A stretch of 64,000 nucleotides of DNA from Ollibium composti (GCF_004801285.1 NZ_SSNY01000016.1:18841-82840), one strand, 5' to 3'. Shown: positions 8,445 through 18,870, counted from the stretch's first letter. Numbers and translations: made by a program. Notes: generated from the sequence alone by a model not told the origin.

Positions 8445-8993
8445 ATGAAAGTCAAGGACGCAGATATCCTCATCGTGCCGGGCTACACCAATTCCGGCCC
8501 CGACCACTGGCAAAGCCGCTGGGAGGCGAAGCTCTCCACCGCCCGCCGAGTCGAGCAGGCGGAGTGGTCGAAGCCGGTGCGCGAAGACTGGACGGCGACA
8601 GTGGCAAAGGCCGTCAACGAAGCGGAAAAGCCGGTGGTGATCGTGGCGCATTCGCTCGGCGTGCCGAGCGTCGTGCAGGCGTTGCCGCACTTCCGCAACA
8701 AGATAGCCGGCGCCTTCTTCGTCGCGCCGCCCGACGTCGCCAATCCCGAGGTCAGGCCGCGCCACCTGATGACGTTCGGGCCCTACCCGCGCGATCCGCT
8801 GCCCTTTCCGTCGATCACCATCGCCAGCCGCAACGATCCCTACTGCGCCTTCGAGGTCGCCGAGGATATCGCCTCGGCTTGGGGCTCGCTGTTCATCGAC
8901 GCTGGCGAGGCCGGCCACCTCAACAGCGAATCCGGCCACGGACCATGGCCGGAAGGCTCGATGACCTTCGCGCAGTTCATGAGCAAGCTGTGA
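8445..8993 (+). CDS. RBBP9/YdeN-family alpha/beta hydrolase
   Basis: A 182-residue serine hydrolase of the RBBP9/YdeN family. The opening ILIVPGYTNSGPDHWQSRW is the family hallmark; the nucleophile Ser is in AHSLG, the Asp is probably in ASRNDPYC, and His in GHLNSESG near the end. The family is broadly distributed and its natural substrates are mostly unknown. I chose the Met at 8445; one at 8436 is also in frame. The gene diverges from the VOC dioxygenase gene. Its stop codon begins a run of TGAATGG repeats. Confidence 0.82.
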   Translation: MKVKDADILIVPGYTNSGPDHWQSRWEAKLSTARRVEQAEWSKPVREDWTATVAKAVNEAEKPVVIVAHSLGVPSVVQALPHFRNKIAGAFFVAPPDVANPEVRPRHLMTFGPYPRDPLPFPSITIASRNDPYCAFEVAEDIASAWGSLFIDAGEAGHLNSESGHGPWPEGSMTFAQFMSKL

Positions 8994-9022
8994 ATGGTGA
9001 ATGGTGAATGGTGAATGGTGAA
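8991..9022. repeat. Tandem heptamer repeat, TGAATGG x 4.6
   Basis: Four perfect copies of TGAATGG plus four more bases start exactly at the TGA stop codon of the hydrolase gene. About 45 bases later the complement ACCATTCACC appears (near 9080-9089), so the transcript can fold back on itself. The gap between these convergent genes holds nothing else. This is probably slippage of a 3' hairpin. Confidence 0.85.
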
Positions 9023-9093
9023 GTCGGGGTTGAGAATCCTCGACCCGTCAACCTAACACATTCTGTCCATTTACTATTTTACCATTCACCGCT

Positions 9094-9867
9094 CTACTTC
9101 CCGATCGCTTCCCTGATGTTGCCGATCAGGGTCTTGGCGCCGAGCGCGATCAGCGCGTGCTCGGAACATCCGGCCAGCAACCGATAGCCCATCTTGACGG
9201 CGCGGCCGGCCATCTTCGGGTCGATGATGTAGATGGCACAGTGCTTGCCGGCCGCGCGCGCCCGGGTCGCTACGGCGCCGACCGTCTCCATCATGTCCTC
9301 GAGCGTCGAATCCACCTTGGCGCCCTTCGTCCAGGCAATGGAGAAGTCCGACGGGCCGAGGAAGATGCCGTCGATGCCGGGCGTGGCCAAAATGCCGTCC
9401 AGCGCGTCGAGCGCGGCGCGCGTCTCGATCATGGCGAAGGCCAGCGTGCGCTGGTTGCTGGTCGCGAGCCACTCGGCGTGATCGCCCTTGCCGTGCCGCG
9501 GAAAGGCGTAGGTAGGCCCCCAGGAGCGCCCGCCCAGCGGAGGATACTTCATCGATTCGGCGAAAGCCTTGGCGTCGGCGACCGAATTGATCATCGGGGC
9601 GATGACCGCCTCGGCGCCGAAATCCAGCGCTCGGCTGGCCATGTCGAAGCGGCCGACCGGGATGCGTACGATCGCCGGCTTGTCCGCTGCCAGGACCGGG
9701 GCGATGGAGCGCAGCACGCTGTCCTCGTTATGGCCGCCGTGCTGCATGTCGAGCGTGACGCAGTCGAAGCCCTGCCTGGCGACGATCTCCACCGTCAGCG
9801 CGTCCGGCACGCCGGACCAAGCGGAAATCAGGGTTTCGTCAGCCTCCAGGCGCGTTCTCAGCGACAT
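9094..9867 (-). CDS. HpcH/HpaI-family aldolase (class II, pyruvate-releasing)
   Basis: A 257-residue TIM-barrel protein of the HpcH/HpaI aldolase family. Hallmarks are DCVTLDMQHG near residue 35-44, the metal-ligand Glu in FAMIETRAAL, and the GIFLGPSDFS segment near 165-175. Family members cleave 4-hydroxy-2-oxo acids such as 2,4-dihydroxyhept-2-ene-1,7-dioate into pyruvate plus an aldehyde. A ring-cleavage-type dioxygenase lies 1.7 kb away, which would suit an aromatic breakdown theme, but the two are not in one operon. The substrate cannot be told from sequence. Confidence 0.88.
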   Translation of the reverse strand: MSLRTRLEADETLISAWSGVPDALTVEIVARQGFDCVTLDMQHGGHNEDSVLRSIAPVLAADKPAIVRIPVGRFDMASRALDFGAEAVIAPMINSVADAKAFAESMKYPPLGGRSWGPTYAFPRHGKGDHAEWLATSNQRTLAFAMIETRAALDALDGILATPGIDGIFLGPSDFSIAWTKGAKVDSTLEDMMETVGAVATRARAAGKHCAIYIIDPKMAGRAVKMGYRLLAGCSEHALIALGAKTLIGNIREAIGK

Positions 9868-9920
9868 CCGTCCATCCTCATTGGCTGAATCCAGTTTCAG
9901 CCGGAAATGCCTCGAAAGGC

Positions 9921-9949
9921 AAAGAAAAACCGCCCGGAAAGCCGGGCGG
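9921..9949 (-). terminator. Rho-independent terminator of the ATPase zeta-subunit gene
   Basis: An eight-base-pair GC stem (CCGCCCGG / CCGGGCGG) with a four-base loop is followed on the minus strand by TTTTTCTTT. It lies 27 bases past the stop of the zeta-subunit gene. Confidence 0.85.
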
Positions 9950-9975
9950 TCGATTGGTCCACGAGAAGCGTCCGA

Positions 9976-10299
9976 TCAATCGGCGTTCTTCACCTGCTCG
10001 GCCGCGGCCGCCATCAACTCGTCCATGGTGCGGCGGATCTGGTGGTCCGACTGGTCGACGCCGGCGGCGTCGAAATCCTTGCGGATCTTGCGGAAAACGT
10101 CGTGGTCGCCGGCTTCCTCGAAATCGGAATTGACCACTTCCTTGGCATAGGCGTCGGCGTCGGTGCCGGTCTTGCCGAGTTTTTCCGCAGCCCACAGGCC
10201 GAGCGCCTTGTTGCGGCGGGCCACTGCCCGGAATTTCTGTTCCTCATCGAGCGCGAACTTGCGCTCGAAGCCTTCCTGGCGGTCTTTCATGCTGGTCAT
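9976..10299 (-). CDS. F1F0-ATPase inhibitor subunit zeta (DUF1476)
   Basis: A 107-residue helical protein matching the alphaproteobacterial zeta family (formerly DUF1476): it opens MTSMKDRQEGFERKFALDEE and has RRNKALGLWAAEKLG in the middle. In Paracoccus denitrificans this protein binds F1 through its N-terminal helix and blocks ATP hydrolysis, like mitochondrial IF1. The start at 10299 has a strong GGAGGGA site upstream. Length is close to the Paracoccus protein. Other ATP synthase genes are not in the window. Confidence 0.9.
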   Translation of the reverse strand: MTSMKDRQEGFERKFALDEEQKFRAVARRNKALGLWAAEKLGKTGTDADAYAKEVVNSDFEEAGDHDVFRKIRKDFDAAGVDQSDHQIRRTMDELMAAAAEQVKNAD

Positions 10300-10566
10300 G
10301 GCATTCCCTCCGGTGGAAAAGCGAGTCATCGCCGGTGAATATGTCGTCGCCGAGCACAAACCAAATGGGCGCGGATCGGTCAATATGCAAGCTCCCATGC
10401 TGCACCGCGACATTCCGGTTTCAAATCGGTTGATTGGCCGTATTGCTCATTGAGCAAAGGCTGCGATTGAGGTAGGACCGCGATTGAAACCTCCCACGCC
10501 GCATCGTGCGCGCAAGAAAGGGACCAGTCGCTTGACGCCTGCCCTTCCAGCCAGAGAAAACACCCC

Positions 10567-11358
10567 ATGAAGTCACGCCGCCGCATCTACGAAGGCAAGG
10601 CCAAGATCCTTTACGAAGGACCGGAGCCGGGAACGCTGATCCAGTTCTTCAAGGACGACGCCACCGCCTTCAACAAGAAGAAACACGAAGTGGTGGACGG
10701 CAAGGGCGTGCTCAACAACCGCATTTCCGAGCACATCTTCAACCATCTCAACCGCATGGGCATCCCGACCCATTTCATCCGCCGCCTCAACATGCGCGAG
10801 CAGTTGATCAAGGAAGTCGAGATCATCCCGCTGGAAGTGGTGGTGCGCAACGTCGCCGCCGGCTCGCTGGCCAAGCGCCTCGGCATGGAGGAAGGCACGG
10901 TGCTGCCGCGCTCGATCATCGAATTCTATTACAAGGCCGACGCGCTCGACGACCCGATGGTGTCGGAAGAGCATATCACCGCCTTCGGCTGGGCGAGCCC
11001 GCAGGAAATCGACGACATCATGGCGCTGGCCATCCGCGTCAACGACTTCCTCTCCGGCCTGTTCCTCGGCGTCGGCATCCAGCTCGTCGACTTCAAGATC
11101 GAATGCGGCCGTCTGTTCGAGGGCGACATGATGCGCATCGTCGTCGCCGACGAGATTTCCCCGGATTCCTGCCGGCTGTGGGACGTCGCCACGCAGGACA
11201 AGCTCGACAAGGACCGTTTCCGCCGCGACATGGGCGGGCTGGTCGAAGCCTATCAGGAAGTGGCCCGCCGCCTCGGCATCATGAACGAGAACGAGCCGCC
11301 GCGCCCGACCGGCCCGGTGCTGGTCTCCTCCAGCGACCCCAAGACCACCAAGCACTGA
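10567..11358 (+). CDS. purC: Phosphoribosylaminoimidazole-succinocarboxamide synthase
   Basis: A 263-residue SAICAR synthetase: it joins CAIR and aspartate using ATP. The opening RRRIYEGKAKILYEG, PLEVVVRNVAAGSL near 93-106 and LVDFKIECGR near 170-180 are diagnostic. Length is slightly above the usual 240-260 because of a Pro/Ser-rich tail. It leads a run of purine genes: purS starts 11 bases on, followed by a coiled-coil gene and purQ. A short palindrome (ttgctcattgagcaa) about 110 bases upstream could be an operator. Confidence 0.96.
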   Translation: MKSRRRIYEGKAKILYEGPEPGTLIQFFKDDATAFNKKKHEVVDGKGVLNNRISEHIFNHLNRMGIPTHFIRRLNMREQLIKEVEIIPLEVVVRNVAAGSLAKRLGMEEGTVLPRSIIEFYYKADALDDPMVSEEHITAFGWASPQEIDDIMALAIRVNDFLSGLFLGVGIQLVDFKIECGRLFEGDMMRIVVADEISPDSCRLWDVATQDKLDKDRFRRDMGGLVEAYQEVARRLGIMNENEPPRPTGPVLVSSSDPKTTKH

Positions 11359-11369
11359 GGACCCGCCGC

Positions 11370-11612
11370 GTGATCAAGGCCCGCGTTACCGTAACCCTCA
11401 AGACCGGCGTCCTCGACCCGCAGGGCAAGGCGATCGAGCACGCGCTGACCGGCCTCGGCTTCGGCGGCGTCGGCGCCGTCAGGCAAGGCAAGGTGTTCGA
11501 CATCGAGATCGACGGCGCCGACAAGGCACAAGCCGAAGCCGACCTCAAGGCCATGTGCGACAAGCTGCTGGCGAATACGGTGATTGAGAACTATAGTGTA
11601 GCCATTACCTGA
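11370..11612 (+). CDS. purS: Phosphoribosylformylglycinamidine synthase subunit PurS
   Basis: An 80-residue protein, the small subunit of the three-part FGAM synthase (PurS-PurQ-PurL). It carries ammonia between the glutaminase PurQ and the synthetase PurL. The pattern MIKARVTVTLKTGVLDPQGKAIEHAL, then VGAVRQGKVFDI and a C-terminal NTVIENY, is typical. The start is a GTG. It lies between purC and a small gene preceding purQ. Confidence 0.95.
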   Translation: MIKARVTVTLKTGVLDPQGKAIEHALTGLGFGGVGAVRQGKVFDIEIDGADKAQAEADLKAMCDKLLANTVIENYSVAIT

Positions 11613-11631
11613 GGTTGTACCGGAGGGTAGG

Positions 11632-11892
11632 ATGGCGGAAGTCGATGGCGATCTGATCTACGAAATCCTCAAAAGCATTCAGGGCAGACTCGACAAGATC
11701 GATGCCGGCATCGGTGAGATCCGACATGAAATCGTTTCGCTGCGGCTCAACCAGATGGGCATGCAGAACGATATTCATAACATCTACGGCGTCCTTGCCC
11801 GCCACGACGAACGCCTCGAACGCATAGAACATCGCCTCGACCTGCGCGAACTGGCCGAGAAATCCCAGACCCCATACGAGCCGCCCAAATGA
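11632..11892 (+). CDS. Small coiled-coil protein in the pur operon
   Basis: An 86-residue, mostly helical protein with heptad-like spacing: LIYEILKSIQGRLDKIDAGI, then ARHDERLERIEHRLDL. It has no membrane segment and no motif I recognise beyond similarity in style to small rhizobial coiled-coil proteins. It begins 19 bases after purS, behind a GGAGGGT site, and its last four bases overlap the purQ start (ATGA). It should therefore be translated along with the FGAM synthase subunits. A role in purine synthesis is possible but unsupported. Confidence 0.75.
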   Translation: MAEVDGDLIYEILKSIQGRLDKIDAGIGEIRHEIVSLRLNQMGMQNDIHNIYGVLARHDERLERIEHRLDLRELAEKSQTPYEPPK

Positions 11893-12557
11893 AATCCGCC
11901 GTCGTCCTCCTTCCCGGCCTCAACCGCGACCGCGACATGATCGCGGCGCTGACCAAGATTTCCGGCGCCGCACCCGCGACCGTGTGGCAGACCGACACGG
12001 AAATCCCCGACGTCGACCTGATCGCCATTCCCGGCGGTTTCTCCTTCGGCGACTACCTGCGCTGCGGGGCGATCGCGGCGCGCTCGCCGGTCATGCGCGC
12101 GGTGGCGGAGAAGGCGGCCAAGGGCGTCATGGTCGTCGGCGTGTGCAACGGCTTCCAGATCCTCGTCGAGGCCGGCCTGCTGCCCGGCGCGTTGATGCGC
12201 AACGCCTCGCTGAAATTCGTCTGCCGTGAAGTGAAGCTTCAGGTCGCCAACGCCAACACGGCGTTCACCCGCGGCTACCGGCAGCATCAGGTCATCCGCT
12301 GTCCTGTGGCGCATCACGACGGCAACTATTTCGCCGACGAGGAAACGCTGGCGCGCATCGAGGGTGAAGGCCAGGTGGTGTTCCGCTATGCCGAGGGGAC
12401 CAACCCGAACGGCTCGGTCAACGACATCGCCGGCATCGTCTCGGCCAAGGGCAACGTGCTCGGCCTGATGCCGCACCCGGAAAACCTGATCGAGGCGGCA
12501 CACGGCGGCAGCGACGGGCGCGCGCTGTTCGAGGGCGCGCTGGGGCTGGCGGCCTGA
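11889..12557 (+). CDS. purQ: Phosphoribosylformylglycinamidine synthase subunit PurQ (glutaminase)
   Basis: A 222-residue class I glutamine amidotransferase that supplies ammonia to PurL. The nucleophile Cys86 is in VVGVCNGFQ, and the His-x-Glu pair is in LMPHPEN near 197-199. AIPGGFSFGDYLRCG near 46-60 is the PurQ oxyanion region. The start overlaps the stop of the coiled-coil gene. PurL lies 2.4 kb downstream, after unrelated genes. Confidence 0.96.
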   Translation: MKSAVVLLPGLNRDRDMIAALTKISGAAPATVWQTDTEIPDVDLIAIPGGFSFGDYLRCGAIAARSPVMRAVAEKAAKGVMVVGVCNGFQILVEAGLLPGALMRNASLKFVCREVKLQVANANTAFTRGYRQHQVIRCPVAHHDGNYFADEETLARIEGEGQVVFRYAEGTNPNGSVNDIAGIVSAKGNVLGLMPHPENLIEAAHGGSDGRALFEGALGLAA

Positions 12558-12637
12558 CACCGCTTCCGAGCCGCTGGCGCGGCGCGGAAAAGTCTGAAAT
12601 CCTGCTGCAAGCTGAACCCGAATCGACGGATGAGAGC

Positions 12638-13054
12638 ATGACGATCCGCTTTGCCGCCACCTGCGCCCTCATCGCCCTGTCCGGCCTCGCGCTGGGCGCC
12701 TGCCAGTCCAAGTCCTACAACGGCGCGTCCGGCGGCGGCGGCAAGAGCGCGTCGCTCAAAGCCATGGAGCAGGTGGCGATCGCCGCGCACAAATGCTGGA
12801 TCGCCTCGAAGGACCCGGCCTTCAAGCCCTACCAGATGGCCAACGAACTGAACAATTTCGGCGGCACGCCGCGCTTCCTGCTGGTGCCGGCCAAGCACTA
12901 TGGCGGCAAGCCGCTGCTGGTGGTGCAGGCGAGCGGCAATTCCAGCCGCGTCGACGTTTATGGCCCGCTGATGGACGGCGCGCTCGGCAGCCGCATCGGC
13001 GCCGACATCGCCCGCTGGCAGACCGGCTCCAGCGACTGCGGCACTGCCGCCTGA
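12638..13054 (+). CDS. Small putative lipoprotein
   Basis: A 138-residue protein with a lipoprotein signal: hydrophobic ATCALIALSGLALGAC ends in the lipobox LGAC with Cys at about residue 22, followed by a Ser/Gly linker. The rest has two more cysteines (HKCWIA, SSDCGTAA) and no motif I can name. It is likely anchored in a membrane facing the periplasm. It follows purQ by 80 bases but probably has its own role. Confidence 0.7.
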   Translation: MTIRFAATCALIALSGLALGACQSKSYNGASGGGGKSASLKAMEQVAIAAHKCWIASKDPAFKPYQMANELNNFGGTPRFLLVPAKHYGGKPLLVVQASGNSSRVDVYGPLMDGALGSRIGADIARWQTGSSDCGTAA

Positions 13055-13070
13055 AGCGCGCCGCGATCAA

Positions 13071-13310
13071 TCATTCCCAGGGAGGGCGAATACCCTCGCG
13101 ATAGGCGTCGGCGCGGGAAATGCCGATGTCCTTGAGCTGTTCGTCGGTCATTTCGAGCAGCGCCAGGCGGCTGCGCCGGCGATCCGCCAGGTAGTCGAGC
13201 CAAGTGTAGAGCGAACGAATGACAACCGTGATGCGCCTGACGAAAGAGGCGCGCGGCGGCAGGAACCGCAAACCATCAGAATCCGTGATGATTGTATCGA
13301 TTGTCTTCAT
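13071..13310 (-). CDS. DUF1127-family small protein
   Basis: A 79-residue protein ending in the DUF1127 pattern LALLEMTDEQLKDIGISR followed by ADAYREG. Small DUF1127 proteins in alphaproteobacteria have been linked to RNA turnover and phosphate or carbon responses. This is the longer kind, with an Arg-rich lead-in (RRITVVIRSLYTWLDYLADRRR). It diverges from a MocR-type regulator gene; the shared gap carries repeated ATTGCACC-like motifs. The start at 13310 gives MKTIDTII. Confidence 0.82.
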   Translation of the reverse strand: MKTIDTIITDSDGLRFLPPRASFVRRITVVIRSLYTWLDYLADRRRSRLALLEMTDEQLKDIGISRADAYREGIRPPWE

Positions 13311-13379
13311 GATTGCACCTGAACGGATCATGCTATCGGGATGCAATCTCTATGAATTGACTTTCAAAACGGTGCAATG
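13311..13379. promoter_or_regulatory. Candidate MocR operator cluster
   Basis: Three related nonamers lie between the divergent DUF1127 and MocR genes: gattgcacc at 13311-13319, gatgcaatc at 13340-13348 and ggtgcaatg at 13371-13379. The last two are in the same orientation, 31 bases apart (about three helix turns); the first is inverted. MocR/GntR regulators commonly bind spaced repeats in their own divergent promoter. The outer copies sit right against the two start codons. Confidence 0.5.
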
Positions 13380-13394
13380 TAGAAAATTGTCACC

Positions 13395-14807
13395 ATGACA
13401 AATTGGTTTTCCGACCTTTCCGGTCCCGGCCCGCTCTACCAGCGGCTCGCGGATCGCATCGAATCCGGCATCGACCGGGGCACGATGCCGGCCGGCTTCA
13501 AGCTGCCGCCGCAGCGCGACCTCGCCTATGACATCGGCGCGACGGTCGGCACGGTAGGGCGCGCCTACCAGTTGCTGCGCGAGCGAGGGCTGGTCAGCGG
13601 CGAGGTCGGCCGCGGCACCTATGTCCTGAAGCGGCACGACGACGCTCAGCCCGACATCGAGACGGCGCCCCTGTCCTATGAAGGCACGCGCGGTTTCGAG
13701 GCGCCACCCGACAAGCTGCGCTTCGACAGCACGGCCGCGCCGGACATCGGCCAGGGCGTCGCCGTCGGTGAACTGCTGGCACGCATCGCAGCCGACCATC
13801 CTTCCGAGATTTCCAGCTATACGCGCGACTTCCCCGAACGCTGGTTCGAGGCCGGCAGCCGCTGGCTGGCGCGCAACGATTTCCGCCCTGCCCCGGATAC
13901 GATCGTGCCGACGCTCGGCACCCATGCCGGCGTCATTTCCGCTATCTCGGCGCTGACCGCACCCGGCGACACCATCGCCTTCGAGCACCTGACCTATTCG
14001 CAGATCGCCCGCAGCGCCGGACTGATCGGTCGCCGGGTAGCGCTGGTCGCGGCCGACGGCGAAGGCCTCGACCCCGAGGATTTCGCGCATGTCTGCGCGC
14101 AGAAGCATCCGAAGATGATCTTCCTGATGCCGACGATGCAGAACCCGACGCTCGCCACGCTTTCGGCCGCGCGGCGGCAGGAGATCGCCCACATCGCGCG
14201 CGAGCACAACGTGCTTCTGATCGAGGACGATCTCTACGGCGCGATGACAGGCGATACGACGCCGCTTCTGGCCGAATATGCGCCCGAACGCACCATCGTC
14301 GCCGGCGGCCTATCGAAGTCGGTGGCGGCGGGCGTGCGCGGCGGCTGGCTGTCGTGCCCGCCCGCCTACCGGCACCGCATCCGCGTCGCCCACAAGATGC
14401 TGACCGGCGGTCTGCCCTTCCTGTCGGCGGAACTGTGCTCCCGGCTGGTGCTGTCAGGCCGCGCCGCCGAAATCCGCACGCAGATCCTCGCCGAGATCGA
14501 GGCGCGCACGGCGATGGTGCGCGACAGGCTCGCCGGCTTCAGGTTCAACAGCCACGCGCGGGTTCCCTTCGTCTGGCTGACACTGCCCGAGCCCTGGCTT
14601 TCCGGCACGTTCAAGAACGCGGCCCGGCAGAACGGCGTGCTCATCGACGACGAGGACGAGTTCAAAGCCGGCCGCTCGGAAAAGGTCTTCCACCGCATCC
14701 GCTTCGGCATCTCGCAGCCGCACCGGCGCGAGCAGGTCGAAGCCGGCATCGGCGTGATCCGCCGCCTGCTCGACGAAGGCCGCGCCGGCTACGAGAGCTT
14801 CGGCTGA
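13395..14807 (+). CDS. MocR-type regulator (GntR HTH fused to PLP aminotransferase domain)
   Basis: A 470-residue fusion. Residues about 12-78 form a GntR winged helix (LYQRLADRIESGI, LPPQRDLAYDIGATVGTVGRAYQLL, GEVGRGTYVL). The rest is a fold type I aminotransferase domain, with the likely PLP lysine in GGLSKSVAAGVRGGWL and the conserved MPTMQNPT and IEDDLYG segments. MocR proteins usually control a nearby gene in response to an amino acid or vitamin B6 compound. The divergent DUF1127 gene and this gene itself are the likely targets. Confidence 0.9.
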   Translation: MTNWFSDLSGPGPLYQRLADRIESGIDRGTMPAGFKLPPQRDLAYDIGATVGTVGRAYQLLRERGLVSGEVGRGTYVLKRHDDAQPDIETAPLSYEGTRGFEAPPDKLRFDSTAAPDIGQGVAVGELLARIAADHPSEISSYTRDFPERWFEAGSRWLARNDFRPAPDTIVPTLGTHAGVISAISALTAPGDTIAFEHLTYSQIARSAGLIGRRVALVAADGEGLDPEDFAHVCAQKHPKMIFLMPTMQNPTLATLSAARRQEIAHIAREHNVLLIEDDLYGAMTGDTTPLLAEYAPERTIVAGGLSKSVAAGVRGGWLSCPPAYRHRIRVAHKMLTGGLPFLSAELCSRLVLSGRAAEIRTQILAEIEARTAMVRDRLAGFRFNSHARVPFVWLTLPEPWLSGTFKNAARQNGVLIDDEDEFKAGRSEKVFHRIRFGISQPHRREQVEAGIGVIRRLLDEGRAGYESFG

Positions 14808-14920
14808 CGGAACCGCCGCGCCTGTGATTTTCGGCCGATTCCCCGGCTTTCATGGGGTGTAAGATCGCGGCGCATCGGCTATAGCGACCTCGACACGCGC
14901 TTTCGGAGCCGCCGCCACCG

Positions 14921-17146
<2,226 letters not shown>

Positions 17147-17160
17147 ACGAGGACAGCACC

Positions 17161-17394
17161 ATGGCCATGGACGCCCACGACATCGAACGGCTCATCAAGC
17201 AGGGCATCCCGGACGCACGGGTGACGATCCGCGACCTCGCCGGCGACGGCGACCACTATGCCGCCGAAGTAGTGGCCGAGAGCTTTCGCGGCAAAAGCCG
17301 CGTGCAGCAGCACCAGATGGTCTACGACGCGCTGAAAGGCAATATGGGCGGTGTGCTGCACGCGCTGGCCTTGCAGACCAGCGTGCCGGAGTAG
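17161..17394 (+). CDS. BolA-family protein
   Basis: A 77-residue BolA protein. The signature FRGKSRVQQHQMVYDAL, with the His that can bind a shared [2Fe-2S] cluster, is at about 42-58. BolA proteins pair with monothiol CGFS glutaredoxins in iron-sulfur handling and iron sensing. A grxD-type glutaredoxin gene follows 1.1 kb downstream on the same strand, separated by a gene on the other strand. The order purL-bolA-grxD is common in rhizobia. The ATG at 17161 is chosen. Confidence 0.93.
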   Translation: MAMDAHDIERLIKQGIPDARVTIRDLAGDGDHYAAEVVAESFRGKSRVQQHQMVYDALKGNMGGVLHALALQTSVPE

Positions 17395-17400
17395 CGCCTT

Positions 17401-17542
17401 GCCCTCGCCCCGTTTACGGGGAGAGGGAAGCGAAGCGAGCTTGCGAGCGAAGCAGGGTGAGGGGCAGCGCCAACCTCGGCAAGCCGGCTCCGCCCCTCAT
17501 CCGGCCCTTCGGGCCACCTTCTCCCCGTGAACGGGGAGAAGG
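17401..17542. repeat. Intergenic palindromic repeat (CTTCTCCCC family)
   Basis: A composite repeat with two hairpins (CCCCGTTTACGGGG and CTCCCCGTGAACGGGGAG) and a GGCCCTTCGGGCC stem between them. The same modules occur at 50595-50722. It sits between the convergent bolA and phosphodiester glycosidase genes. No gene is seen in it. Confidence 0.85.
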
Positions 17543-17551
17543 AAGAAGTGT

Positions 17552-18361
17552 TTACCTCTTCCTGACCGCCAATATCGGTCCGACTGGATCCTTGCCGCCG
17601 ACCAGGATGCGGTCGCCGTCTGACAGGGTCGAAATCGCGCCGTCGAGGAACAGGGCGTTCGGGCAGGCAAGCTCATCCTTGAACAGCCGCGCGAAGGAGC
17701 CGAGGCTGACCGGCTGGCGCGAGATGGCCAGTACCACGGTGCCGTCGCCGCGCACACCCGCCCCGTTGCGAATGAAACGTGAGGTGCCGTCCGGCTCGAA
17801 GCGCGGGTGGATCTTGCCGTCGATCACCAGCATCGGCCCGGATTGCGTGGCGTAGGCGATGTCAGGGTCGCCCTCGGGATGCGCGGCCTCATAGGCGGCT
17901 GTTTCCATCACGCCGGCGCTGCCGTCCTTGCGCACGAAAAATACGCCGTTCGGCTCGAGGAAGAAATTCCCCTCCCCGTCCGCCTGATTGAGCGGCGTTT
18001 CCTGCCGGCCGGCCTCGACGAACAGGCCGACCGGCCCGAGCCCCTCGTGATACATGCCGGCGTTCATGGCGAGTTGCACCGGCGCTCCCTTCGCGGCAAC
18101 CGCCTTGTCGAACGCCTGGATCGAGCCATAGGGCTTGCCACGCGCATCGGCGCGGGCGACGAAAACCGCGTAGCCCTTCGGATCGACTTCGCACACCGCA
18201 TGGACGACCCCCTCGAAGCTCAGGTCGTGGCAGAACGGCGGCAGTTCGCCGACCACCAGCGGCGGCTTCGGGGCCGGACGCGGCCGGACGAAGAAGGCCG
18301 TCGCCGCGACGGCGAGCAGGCCAACCACGATCGCAAGGACCACTCGTGGCCTCATGCGCAT
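17552..18361 (-). CDS. Phosphodiester glycosidase family (DUF2233) secreted protein
   Basis: A 269-residue protein with an N-terminal anchor or signal (RPRVVLAIVVGLLAVAATAF) and a DUF2233 domain: LAMNAGMYHEGLGPVGLFVE, FFLEPNGVFFV, TQSGPMLVIDGKIHP and ALFLDGAIST. The domain is shared with the uncovering enzyme that removes GlcNAc from phosphodiesters, and with sugar- or exopolysaccharide-related bacterial proteins. The substrate here is unknown; it acts outside the cytoplasm. Two starts (18361 and 18355) are possible. It is inserted between bolA and grxD on the opposite strand. Confidence 0.82.
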   Translation of the reverse strand: MRMRPRVVLAIVVGLLAVAATAFFVRPRPAPKPPLVVGELPPFCHDLSFEGVVHAVCEVDPKGYAVFVARADARGKPYGSIQAFDKAVAAKGAPVQLAMNAGMYHEGLGPVGLFVEAGRQETPLNQADGEGNFFLEPNGVFFVRKDGSAGVMETAAYEAAHPEGDPDIAYATQSGPMLVIDGKIHPRFEPDGTSRFIRNGAGVRGDGTVVLAISRQPVSLGSFARLFKDELACPNALFLDGAISTLSDGDRILVGGKDPVGPILAVRKR

Positions 18362-18534
18362 GCCGTCAAGGTCGTTCGTCCGATGCGCGAGACAAGTCGC
18401 ATGATGCTGGTCCAATTCACGTCATTGTTTGCGCCATTTCAAAGGCATCCCGGCAAATGGCTTGTTTCGGGTCGACTGCGGGGCTATTTGACTGTCATGT
18501 TATGGCCTTGCTTGCGCAGGCGAAAGGATTCTCC

Positions 18535-18870
18535 ATGACCGGCATCAACGACTACATCGACAGCGAAGTTAAGGGCAACGACGTGGTGCTCTTCATGAAG
18601 GGCACGCCCGGCTTCCCGCAGTGCGGTTTCTCCGGCCAGGTCGTCCAGATTCTCGACTATGTCGGCGTCGACTACAAAGGCATCAACGTGCTGACCTCGA
18701 ACGAGTTGCGCCAGGGCATCAAGGACTATTCCAACTGGCCGACCATCCCCCAGCTTTACGTGAAGGGCGAGTTCGTCGGCGGCTGCGACATCATCCGCGA
18801 AATGTTCCAGGCCGGCGAATTGCAGGCCTTCCTCCAGGAAAAGGGCGTCAGTGCCAAGAGCACGGCCTGA
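18535..18870 (+). CDS. grxD: Monothiol glutaredoxin, Grx4/GrxD type
   Basis: A 111-residue monothiol glutaredoxin. The active site PQCGFSG holds the CGFS motif at about 29-32. WPTIPQLYVKGEFVGGCDI contains the cis-Pro and the glutathione-binding GGCD. Such proteins hold a [2Fe-2S] cluster with glutathione and exchange it with BolA and other partners. Start chosen at MTGINDYI; the upstream frame extension is antisense to the glycosidase promoter region. A strong terminator follows. Confidence 0.95.
   Translation: MTGINDYIDSEVKGNDVVLFMKGTPGFPQCGFSGQVVQILDYVGVDYKGINVLTSNELRQGIKDYSNWPTIPQLYVKGEFVGGCDIIREMFQAGELQAFLQEKGVSAKSTA

Noticed and set aside
8991..9091. Possible CRISPR or phage-type repeat array
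   Set aside because: The unit is seven bases, directly tandem, with no spacers. No cas genes and no array of 25-40 base repeats are seen anywhere in the window.
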